Origin: Anaerolineaceae bacterium UBA6107
GTDB lineage: Bacteria > Chloroflexota > Anaerolineae > Anaerolineales > Anaerolineaceae
DNA length: 47,311 nt
Direction: 5' to 3'
NCBI GenBank assembly: GCA_002428455.1
Contig: DIWL01000050.1
Span: 1-47,311 of the forward strand
Shown: positions 40,703 through 47,311 of the stretch, in pieces
How the letters are laid out: every line of letters begins with the position of its first letter
How positions within the stretch are numbered: position 1 is the first letter of the stretch
Position numbers and translations under genes: made by a program
The notes under the pieces: generated by a model
Database searches by the model: none
What the model was told of the DNA's origin: nothing
Seen by the model: only the letters and a program-made list of their open reading frames with translations

Positions 40703-42174
40703 GCTTTCATAAAAAGGCAGGTGAGGTAATAAGTACCAGCTTCTCCATCCACAATCAATGCAAATCTCCCGTCAGCGGTCACTGCGATTGACCGGGGTTG
40801 GTAGTAACTTCCCTCAGGCCAGTCACCATCCACGGGTTCGCTAAGCGTTCCTGCTCGCCTCAGCATCGCGCCGTTCGCATCCAGCACGGCGATCGCGGAA
40901 TTACCCTCGTTCCTTTCGAACAACACGTAAAAAGTACCGGTTTGATCGATCGATAGATCAACCGGCAGTGAATCAATGTAATCAGCAGTTTTCAAAGGAA
41001 TGCTGTAGATCTCTAACCCTGTGAGCGGATCATGCTCCGCCAGGAAGCCCTCAATTGGCCGGATGGTATACAGCCGGTTATCCGGTGAGAATGCCAGCCC
41101 GGTGTAAGCGACATCATCCAGGGGCAAGGGATTGATGATTTCGTCTGTCCCCGGCAGGTACGGAAACAGGTAGAACAAACCACCCAGGTCTCCGAGGAGG
41201 AAAAGCTTACCGTTATCGGGTTCGATTGCCACCTGGACCGCCGGTGAATCACCGCCGCCTATCATGACCTCCCCGTTTGGTAATACGATGGAATACGTAC
41301 CGTAAACAGCATCGCTCAAGACCAGGTTGTTATCATTATCAAATGTAAGATCAGAAAGGCTGCCATCAAGTATCACCTGCGCTTCGCCCAGTTCATTTCC
41401 TTCAATATCAAATTCATAAATATTGTTGTTCTCGGCAGCGACGACCACCTTGTTATAACGATCAACCGCCACGCTCACCGGGGCTGCCGCCAGTGGCATC
41501 CGCCAGTAAACCGGTGCATCGATGAACTGGTCAGTGCTCCCCACAAGCTCAGCCGCGTCAACTTGTCCGGCTGCTGCCAGTGAACGAAAGGTGATGAACA
41601 CGGTGTCTACCTCGAAATCCACATCGATGGGGAGTGTCATGATCCTGCTGCAGGCATTGTCGTCCAAAAGGGTTTCCTCGGTGGCTGAGGTTGCCGGGTA
41701 TACTTCCCGTCCAAGCCCCGAGGTGGTGTTTAAAATTTCCACGCGCAGGATCTCATCCACGCTTCCGTCGAGCCAAAGATTTACCTGTTTGGGAATGATG
41801 GATGGCGCGTAACTGAGCGCAAGGGTGACTTCCCCTGCCTGGCTGTTGTCACCGGCAATCATGGCAGTGCCGCAATCATCATCGTCCTCAGGTGCCCCTG
41901 TCGCGTAATTCACCAGGTCTACCGCGTCGATATTCCCTCTAAGCGCCCATAGATGCAGCATTGACTGCTCATCATTTTCGGCTACCTCATCAGTGGGTTC
42001 AGAGGTCGGTTGTGCTGTCTCAATCGCGACCTCGGTTGAAATTCCAGCCGGTTCTGCCGCTGTCGGGGTAGCTGATCCGGAAGCTGGAACTGTGGGAGTG
42101 GCAGTGGAACACGCGGATAAAAAACAGCAGATCAATACTGAAGTGAGGTATCTGTGAAGATTTGCGACATGCAT
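40696..42174 (-). CDS. Lipoprotein with beta-propeller-like repeats
   Basis: The 492-residue protein has a signal peptide with lipobox FLSAC (Cys22) and a Thr/Pro/Glu-rich spacer to about residue 70. A first domain (about 80-225) resembles a beta-sandwich (ALSYAPSIIPKQVNLWLDGS, FITFRSLAAAGQVDAAELVG). The rest (about 230-490) has repeated blade-like motifs: VAVDRYNKVVVAAENNNIYEFD, LTFDNDNNLVLSDA, LAFSPDNRLYTI and IAVTADGRFALIVDG, typical of NHL/SMP-30-type propellers. Specific function is unknown; it is probably exposed on the outside of the membrane. The start lacks a close RBS (AAAGGATC is 13 bases away). Confidence 0.78.
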   Translation of the reverse strand: MHVANLHRYLTSVLICCFLSACSTATPTVPASGSATPTAAEPAGISTEVAIETAQPTSEPTDEVAENDEQSMLHLWALRGNIDAVDLVNYATGAPEDDDDCGTAMIAGDNSQAGEVTLALSYAPSIIPKQVNLWLDGSVDEILRVEILNTTSGLGREVYPATSATEETLLDDNACSRIMTLPIDVDFEVDTVFITFRSLAAAGQVDAAELVGSTDQFIDAPVYWRMPLAAAPVSVAVDRYNKVVVAAENNNIYEFDIEGNELGEAQVILDGSLSDLTFDNDNNLVLSDAVYGTYSIVLPNGEVMIGGGDSPAVQVAIEPDNGKLFLLGDLGGLFYLFPYLPGTDEIINPLPLDDVAYTGLAFSPDNRLYTIRPIEGFLAEHDPLTGLEIYSIPLKTADYIDSLPVDLSIDQTGTFYVLFERNEGNSAIAVLDANGAMLRRAGTLSEPVDGDWPEGSYYQPRSIAVTADGRFALIVDGEAGTYYLTCLFMKAD

Positions 42175-42260
42175 GGTGTGATTTTGATCCTTTCAATTGC
42201 CTGTTGACTGCCGTTGTGTGATTCAACCCTAAGAGAAAAGCAAATCGCGCCCGGTTTTCC

Positions 42261-43538
42261 TTAATCCAGTCGGATTTCTTTTCTCCTCAATAACTTACGC
42301 CGTTTTTTTGCACGTAACCTTCTGCGTTGTTTCCTTGCCAACTGCCATTCCCTGACATTGAGGAGGACTCCCTTTTCTGAAACCATGTTTTGTTCGGCGC
42401 TAAACTCGTAAAATTCAAAAACACTCGAAAAAGATTCTGTGATCTGTTCCGGATTCAATTGCATCTCTTCGAGAGTATAGGAATGCTTACTCTGGAATTG
42501 CCTGGATTTTTCGGCTTCCTGCTTTAACACACTGGCAAAATTTTCTGACTTATCCAGGTCGAGGAAATCATAAACCTCGCTCACCACCCTCTCAGGATCA
42601 TCGATCAAGTGATCATACCGGATGAAGTAACAGGCATCCGGTTTATCCTTGAAATACTCCATCGGGTATTTGTAGTAGTAGCCCATCACGTTAAAAAACT
42701 CATCTTTGTGAGGGTGCGCTTCAAGCGGGTCACAAAAAACCTGCCAACCGGCTGCCATGTAATCCATCATCGATGGAACGGTTTCCAGCGGGTTGCGCGC
42801 AAGGTTGATAAAGCGTGCATCCGGGAATGTCTGCTGTAGGCTGTCGATTTTGGCAGATTGATCAGGGTTTTTGGATAACAACCTGAGTTTTCCTCCGTGA
42901 GCGTAGATATGCCGCTGCAGCATATTCTTGTACAACTTCATTACCTTTTCGCGTTTTTTTAAGGGGATGTCGCGGTCAAAAAAGAAGTAGGGTAGCATCT
43001 CTTCGGGGATCGGGTAAAGCGGCCACAGGGTCGCGCTGCACCAGCCGTGGATCAGCACATGATCATCCTCCTCGGCTGCGTCAATGCGCACGGCGTGGAT
43101 CTTCTTTGTGCGTTTCGTTGTACGCTTGTTGAGCGTGTGTAGGGCTTTATTCACCGGTGCGCCGACAAGTTTGGCGAGTTTGATGATCCCCCAGATGAGT
43201 TTACGTTGCGTAATGGAAGGGGCAAAGATCAATTCCCAAACTTGAAATGATGTAAAAGTCTGTCCATCCAGGTTCATCAGCCGGTGCAGCAGCGTTGTAC
43301 CGCTGCGCGGGTTGCCAATAATGAACACCGGGTCTTTCACCTCCTGCTTGCGATACCCGGGGAAAAGAACTTCATCCAAAAGCAAGAGTAAGTGATAAAT
43401 GATCTCGTTCGGAATGTAGAGGATCAGCCAGATGAACAGCACCAGGAAGCGTTTGGGGGTTAGCCGGTAATGTTTTCCTTTTGTCAGGAAAAATGCTTTA
43501 AAGTTGTACCGGATGAAGGCAGGAAAATCAAAATACAT
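42261..43538 (-). CDS. Sulfotransferase-family protein
   Basis: The 425-residue protein has the PAPS-binding 5'-phosphosulfate loop DPVFIIGNPRSGTTLLHR (GNPRSGTT at 75-82) and the 3'-phosphate motif ARFINLARNPLETVPSM. It fits the Sulfotransfer_3 family of bacterial and eukaryotic-like sulfotransferases. A hydrophobic stretch at 31-55 (FLVLFIWLILYIPNEIIYHLL) could anchor it to the membrane. The C-terminus is a strongly basic tail of about 25 residues (RKQRRRLRAKKRRKLLRRK). The acceptor is unknown; a lipid or glycan is possible. No PAPS synthesis genes are nearby. Confidence 0.85.
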   Translation of the reverse strand: MYFDFPAFIRYNFKAFFLTKGKHYRLTPKRFLVLFIWLILYIPNEIIYHLLLLLDEVLFPGYRKQEVKDPVFIIGNPRSGTTLLHRLMNLDGQTFTSFQVWELIFAPSITQRKLIWGIIKLAKLVGAPVNKALHTLNKRTTKRTKKIHAVRIDAAEEDDHVLIHGWCSATLWPLYPIPEEMLPYFFFDRDIPLKKREKVMKLYKNMLQRHIYAHGGKLRLLSKNPDQSAKIDSLQQTFPDARFINLARNPLETVPSMMDYMAAGWQVFCDPLEAHPHKDEFFNVMGYYYKYPMEYFKDKPDACYFIRYDHLIDDPERVVSEVYDFLDLDKSENFASVLKQEAEKSRQFQSKHSYTLEEMQLNPEQITESFSSVFEFYEFSAEQNMVSEKGVLLNVREWQLARKQRRRLRAKKRRKLLRRKEIRLD

Positions 43539-43773
43539 GTAAACTCATCCATATGGTTGGAGTTTTAGCTTTTAGTTGAAAAGACGCAGGTAAGGATCGG
43601 ATAAGGTAACTGATCCCCCCGCGTTGATTTTCAACCCAACAGGTGTGCAAATAAGCATTCCCATCTTGTTCTTATCATAGCAGAATATTAAAATATTGTC
43701 GTCATGTCAGGCAAAATCATCAACATTGATTGCCACTGGTTAACAAGATGAAGAACTCTGACAGGAGGAAAAA
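43539..43773. other. Divergent intergenic region
   Basis: The 235 bp separate the sulfotransferase gene (minus) and the alpha-glucosidase gene (plus). It should hold both promoters, but no convincing -35/-10 pair was identified for either. No other gene or repeat was seen. Confidence 0.4.
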
Positions 43774-45393
43774 ATGACCGACGAATGGTTGTGGTGGAAG
43801 GACGGCGTGATTTACCAGATCTATCCGCGTTCCTTCGCGGATAGCAACGGAGATGGCATCGGCGACCTGCCGGGGATCATCGGCAAGCTGGATTACCTGT
43901 CAGATCTGGGGATCGATGCCATATGGCTGTCACCCATCAACCCTTCACCAGACGCGGATTTCGGCTATGACGTGGCGGATTATAAGGATATCGATCCCAA
44001 ATACGGCACCATGGACGATTTCCTGCAACTTATCGGTGCTGCACATCAGCGCGGCATCCGCATCATCATGGATCTGGTACTCAACCATACATCTGAAGAA
44101 CATCCCTGGTTTATTGAATCCCGGTCCTCCTTGGAAAATCCTAAACGTGACTGGTACATCTGGCGCAGCGGAGCAGAAGGTGGGCAAAAACCACCTAATC
44201 GTTGGCAGTCCGTCTTCGGAGGGAAAGCCTGGGAATTTGATGAGCGTACAGGGCAGTACTACTATCACATGTTCACCCGTCAGCAGCCTGACCTGAATTG
44301 GCGCAATCCTGAAGTCTACACCGAAATGATGAGCATTTTCCGATATTGGGCAGACCGCGGTGTGGACGGATTTAGATTGGATGTGTTCAATAACTATTTC
44401 AAAGACGCGCACTTCAGAGATAACCCGAAAAAAATTGGCATTCGACCATTTGATTGGCAGGTACATCTTTATGACACCAACCAGCCCGAAATGATGACTG
44501 CGGTAGCCGACATTCGTTCAATCCTCGATAGTTATGCTGAGCGGTATGTGGTCGGCGAAACTTTCCTGGCAGATACAAAAATGACTGCCAGTTACTGTGG
44601 TTCAGGTAAGTTCCACGCTGCCTTTGATTTCTATTCGCTGCTGAAGACCACCTGGAACCCAGGTCGGTACCTGCACGCCATGCAACGCCAGGATGATGCA
44701 CTCCCGGTTGATGCATGGCCGATCCATGTGCTCAACAATCACGATAATCCCAGGATCGCGACGCGCATCAGGGCGGGGAAAGACGACGAAAAACTCAAGG
44801 TAGCTGCGGCGATGCTTCTAACCGTTCGGGGGACACCGTTTATGTATTACGGAGAAGAGCTCGGCATGCGGGACATTCAAGTGAGCCGGTCGGAGATCCA
44901 GGACCCGGTCGGAAAACATTACTGGCCATTACCTGTGGGTCGTGATGGCTGCCGTTCACCCATGCAATGGTCGGCTGAACCTTACGGCGGTTTTTCGAAA
45001 ACAACGCCCTGGTTAAAAATACACCAGAATTATTTGTCTAGAAATGTGCAGGCTCAACAGGCAGATCCGGATTCTTTGTTGAACTTCTACAAATGCCTTT
45101 TAAACCTGCGCCGATCGTACGCAGCGCTGCGTGGCGGTTTGTTCATTCCCCTACATCATGAACCGCAAAGGGTGCTGTCTTTTATCCGGCAGGATAATGA
45201 CCACAGGATCCTGGTTGCGCTGAATCTTGCCCGCGGTCGCTCGAAGCTGGCACTGGGTGGTGATATTACCCGTTATCAGTGGGATGTTTTGCTCTCCAAT
45301 AAGAAAAAGAACCAGCCTTTATTCGAAAAAGGCTGGTTGAAACTGGAAGGATATGAAGTTTGTATACTGGTCCAAAAGCAGCCTGAGCGCTAA
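43774..45393 (+). CDS. GH13 alpha-glucosidase / oligo-1,6-glucosidase
   Basis: The 539-residue enzyme hydrolyses alpha-glucosidic bonds of short oligosaccharides, probably in the cytoplasm since no signal peptide is present. The GH13 regions are clear: WWKDGVIYQIYPRSFADSNGDGIGDLPGI (core QIYPRSFADSNGDGIGD), DLVLNHTS (100-107), GFRLDVFN with nucleophile Asp203, GETF with acid/base Glu262 and NNHDN with Asp324. QIYPRSF and the region II context FRLDV place it with oligosaccharide-specific alpha-glucosidases rather than starch amylases. RBS AGGAGG is 6 bases before the ATG. Its 3' end overlaps the convergent Ldh2-type gene by 4 bases and contains, antisense, a terminator for it. Confidence 0.93.
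   Translation: MTDEWLWWKDGVIYQIYPRSFADSNGDGIGDLPGIIGKLDYLSDLGIDAIWLSPINPSPDADFGYDVADYKDIDPKYGTMDDFLQLIGAAHQRGIRIIMDLVLNHTSEEHPWFIESRSSLENPKRDWYIWRSGAEGGQKPPNRWQSVFGGKAWEFDERTGQYYYHMFTRQQPDLNWRNPEVYTEMMSIFRYWADRGVDGFRLDVFNNYFKDAHFRDNPKKIGIRPFDWQVHLYDTNQPEMMTAVADIRSILDSYAERYVVGETFLADTKMTASYCGSGKFHAAFDFYSLLKTTWNPGRYLHAMQRQDDALPVDAWPIHVLNNHDNPRIATRIRAGKDDEKLKVAAAMLLTVRGTPFMYYGEELGMRDIQVSRSEIQDPVGKHYWPLPVGRDGCRSPMQWSAEPYGGFSKTTPWLKIHQNYLSRNVQAQQADPDSLLNFYKCLLNLRRSYAALRGGLFIPLHHEPQRVLSFIRQDNDHRILVALNLARGRSKLALGGDITRYQWDVLLSNKKKNQPLFEKGWLKLEGYEVCILVQKQPER
45303..45338 (-). terminator. Antisense-embedded terminator of the Ldh2-type gene
   Basis: The arms AACCAGCCTTT and AAAGGCTGGTT (11 bp, 7-base loop) are followed on the minus strand by CTTTTTCTTATT. 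It lies 52 bases after the stop of the minus-strand dehydrogenase, within the plus-strand GH13 coding region (codons about 510-522). Confidence 0.75.
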
Positions 45394-46469
45394 TCGGTCT
45401 TGAGCGGGGTCAGATCAAAAGGCACCCCATCCTTCTCTCCGGCTCCACTGAGCGCGCGCACAGTCACTTCGGAAAGCGGCACGCCTTCTTTTTCTGCGTG
45501 TTGAGCGCGTTCAAATTCCTTTTCACCGTGGATGTAGATCCGTTCCTCTCCCGCGGCTTTGGGTGAGTTTTTCAGCATCTCGATCAGGTTGTCCATGTCC
45601 GCCTTGAAATCGACCGGGTCGCGGAACGCGTCGATGCGGATTGCTGCGAAGAAGTGACCCACCCGCGATGTATCAGGTTTATCAGCGCCGTACACCAGCT
45701 CGCCAAAGCCGGAACCAGCCAGGATTCCGGAAAAGATATCCACCATCAAGGCCAGCCCGTAACCTTTGTAGCCGCGCATCAGCTCCACGCCGCCGAGCGG
45801 CATCAGCGCGCCGCCTTCCAATACCTCGGCAGGATTTTCTGTAACATTGCCATTACTGTCTATCCCCCATCCTGCAGGGATCTGCTTTCCGTTTTTCTGA
45901 AACACCGTGATCCGTCCGATCGGAACGATGCTGGTGGCCATATCCAGTACATATGGCTGGTTCCTGCCTGCCGGCACGGCTACCGCGACCGGGTTGGTGC
46001 CCAATAGCGCCTTGCGCCCGTGCGTCGGTGCGACCAACGGACCTGAGTTGGTGAAACTTACCCCGATCATATCTACAGGCAGCGCCATCATGGCATAATA
46101 CCCGGCGATACCGTAATGGTTTGAGTTGCGCACGGTTGCCATGGCCACCCCGCTTTGCCGAGCTCTAGCGATGCACATCCGCATGGTCTTCACGCCAGCC
46201 GGGTGTCCCAGTCCATTGTTGGCATCCATGGCCAGGGTGGCGCTTGTCTCTCTAACGACTGATAAAGGTGCGGTTGGATCGATCTGCCCCCTGGATAACC
46301 TGGATCCGTAGTAACTGTGCAGGCGGATCAGGCCGTGCGAATCAACCCCGCGCATGTCCGCGCTGAGCAACACTTCTGCAGCGATCAACGCGTCTTCCGG
46401 TGTGATGCCCCATCGGGTGAAATACCGAACCGCGTAATCCTTCAGATCCTCGTATTTGTAGTAATGCAT
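45390..46469 (-). CDS. Ldh2/MdhC-family malate/L-lactate-type dehydrogenase
   Basis: The 359-residue NAD(P)-dependent oxidoreductase is of the type that includes malate, L-sulfolactate, ureidoglycolate and 2,3-diketo-L-gulonate dehydrogenases. Motifs are ADMRGVDSHGLIRLHSY, NNGLGHPAGV, VRNSNHYGIAGYY, SFTNSGPLVAPTHGRKALLGTNPVAVAVP (core SGPLVAPTHGRKALLGTNP) and GYKGYGLALMVDIFSG. The exact substrate cannot be told from sequence. ATG 46469 has GAGG 5 bases upstream; a GTG start at 46502 is possible. It overlaps the convergent GH13 gene at the stop codons. A terminator separates it from the fhs gene. Confidence 0.9.
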   Translation of the reverse strand: MHYYKYEDLKDYAVRYFTRWGITPEDALIAAEVLLSADMRGVDSHGLIRLHSYYGSRLSRGQIDPTAPLSVVRETSATLAMDANNGLGHPAGVKTMRMCIARARQSGVAMATVRNSNHYGIAGYYAMMALPVDMIGVSFTNSGPLVAPTHGRKALLGTNPVAVAVPAGRNQPYVLDMATSIVPIGRITVFQKNGKQIPAGWGIDSNGNVTENPAEVLEGGALMPLGGVELMRGYKGYGLALMVDIFSGILAGSGFGELVYGADKPDTSRVGHFFAAIRIDAFRDPVDFKADMDNLIEMLKNSPKAAGEERIYIHGEKEFERAQHAEKEGVPLSEVTVRALSGAGEKDGVPFDLTPLKTD

Positions 46470-46550
46470 TTTTCCTCGTAATTTATCAGAATCGACCAAC
46501 ACTCCTAATTATAAACAAGACATGGACTCTGGTTTTTGGTTGGTGAGTAA

Positions 46551-46586
46551 ACAAAACAGGGAAACCTTGCTGATTCCCTGTTTTGT
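46551..46586 (-). terminator. Terminator of the fhs gene
   Basis: The perfect 13-bp arms ACAAAACAGGGAA and TTCCCTGTTTTGT enclose a 10-base loop. The T-rich 3' arm and following TTACTC on the minus strand give the terminator form. It begins 20 bases after the fhs stop. Confidence 0.85.
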
Positions 46587-46606
46587 TTGAATTACGTGAT
46601 TTTCGC

Positions 46607-47311
46607 TTAACTGAGTCCGATGATCCTGCCGGTTTCGGGTTCGATGTCGATCTCCATGAATATCGGTCGGGTGGGCAAACCGGGCATGGTCGACATGGTG
46701 CCCAGCAGCGGGTACAGGAACCCTGCGCCTACTGATGCCCGGATGTCGCGGATGGGGATGCGGAATCCTTTTGGCACGCCTTTCAAGGATGCGTCGTGTG
46801 AAAGGCTGAGGTGGGTCTTCGCCATGCAGATCGGTAGTTTATCGAATCCCAGCCGGGTGTAATCAGCGATGCGCTCCTCGGCTTCCGGCAGGTAATCCAC
46901 GCCATCTGCACCGTAAACTTCGCGGGCAATCGCTTCGATCTTTTCCTTAATCGACATCTCCAACGGGTATAAGAAACTAAATTGTGAAGGTTTTTCAGCA
47001 GCTTTGATGACCGTGTTGGCGAGATCGATCGCCCCTTCGCCGCCTTTTTCCCAATGCTCACAAATGACCGCGTCCTCCGCCCCGCCTTCCTGCACCGCTG
47101 CTTTGCGGATCATTTCAAGTTCATTGGGCGTGTCCGTGAGGAAGCTGTTGATCGCGACCACCACGGGGATGCCGAATTTGCGCGCGATCTTGATGTGATG
47201 CAGCATGTTTTCCATCCCGGCTTTGAGGAGTTCAAGGTTTTCTGAAGTGTAAGCCGGATCAAGTGGTTTGCCTGCCACAACCTTGGGTCCGCCGCCGTGC
47301 ATCTTGAGCGC
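46607..47311 (-). CDS. fhs: Formate-tetrahydrofolate ligase, C-terminal part (cut by window edge)
   Basis: The 234 visible codons are the C-terminal part of the enzyme that makes 10-formyl-THF from formate, ATP and THF, a step in C1 metabolism and the Wood-Ljungdahl pathway. Family segments are LKMHGGGPKVVAG, FGIPVVVAINSFLTDTPNE, AICEHWEKGGEGAIDLA (core EHWEKGGEGA), YGADGVDY, PICMAKTHLSLSHD, FRIPIRDIRASVGAGFLYPLLGTMSTMPGLPT (core GAGFLYPLLGTMSTMPGLP). The frame continues beyond 47311 to an unseen start, so the missing N-terminal portion holds the nucleotide-binding P-loop. The enzyme is usually about 555-600 residues. Confidence 0.96.
   Translation of the reverse strand, partial: ALKMHGGGPKVVAGKPLDPAYTSENLELLKAGMENMLHHIKIARKFGIPVVVAINSFLTDTPNELEMIRKAAVQEGGAEDAVICEHWEKGGEGAIDLANTVIKAAEKPSQFSFLYPLEMSIKEKIEAIAREVYGADGVDYLPEAEERIADYTRLGFDKLPICMAKTHLSLSHDASLKGVPKGFRIPIRDIRASVGAGFLYPLLGTMSTMPGLPTRPIFMEIDIEPETGRIIGLS

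Noticed and set aside
42113..42174. Leaderless start of the beta-propeller lipoprotein
   Set aside because: CAAAAT ends 6 bases before the ATG, but no acceptable -35 box was found, so it was not counted with the leaderless set.
1..47311. CRISPR arrays, tRNA or rRNA genes, insertion sequences, integrases and phage genes
   Set aside because: Reading both strands showed no regularly spaced repeats, no cloverleaf-like segment I could support, and no transposase or integrase motifs.

Overview
The window most likely comes from an uncultured or poorly characterised member of the Chloroflexota, class Anaerolineae. This is inferred from gene content: a CIRCE-controlled groESL, a BMP-type nucleoside transporter, many Thr/Pro-rich lipoproteins and TPR membrane proteins, an IF-2 without the long N-terminal extension, a two-domain ThyX-like protein and a Trp T-box before a lone trpB2. 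No rRNA, tRNA, CRISPR array, insertion sequence or prophage gene was seen.

Layout. (1) Positions 1-6050 are visibly AT-richer than the rest. They hold a four-gene minus-strand cluster: a zinc-ribbon membrane protein, a HerA/DUF87-type ATPase, a small protein and a zinc-ribbon membrane protein with a formylglycine-generating-enzyme fold that lacks the catalytic cysteines. This is the best candidate for an undescribed system. (2) 6052-10560: RtcB RNA ligase on plus, convergent with a NatAB-like ABC exporter. (3) 10631-15963: a BmpA-type lipoprotein and its ATPase plus two permeases (nucleoside uptake), with its own promoter, a palindromic operator candidate and an internal partial terminator. 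(4) 16109-18139: trmD followed by an MFS sugar-type carrier. (5) 18258-24856, plus strand: two paralogous membrane TPR proteins, groES-groEL under a consensus promoter plus CIRCE, a parvulin lipoprotein and a membrane-anchored Pro/Thr-rich protein. (6) 24893-27136: a large methyltransferase-like protein with eroded motifs. (7) 27270-29044: trpB2 with a complete Trp T-box leader. (8) 29084-30849: an ArsB/NhaD-type permease with a CBS-domain protein. (9) 30960-33995: ribF, a double ThyX-like protein and an MgtC-like protein. (10) 34066-40655: the nusA-ylxR-infB-rbfA-nrnA-truB translation operon, from a consensus promoter to a strong terminator. (11) 40696-47311: a beta-propeller-like lipoprotein, a sulfotransferase, a GH13 alpha-glucosidase, an Ldh2-type dehydrogenase and the C-terminal part of formate-tetrahydrofolate ligase, cut by the window edge.

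Two regulatory themes stand out. Several genes (trmD, ribF, the first TPR gene, the parvulin lipoprotein) have a -10 box ending 6-7 bases before the start codon, which predicts leaderless mRNAs. Transcription units are otherwise well bounded by hairpin-plus-T-run terminators, one of which lies antisense inside the GH13 coding region. All calls rest on reading the sequence and its translations; no database search was run.
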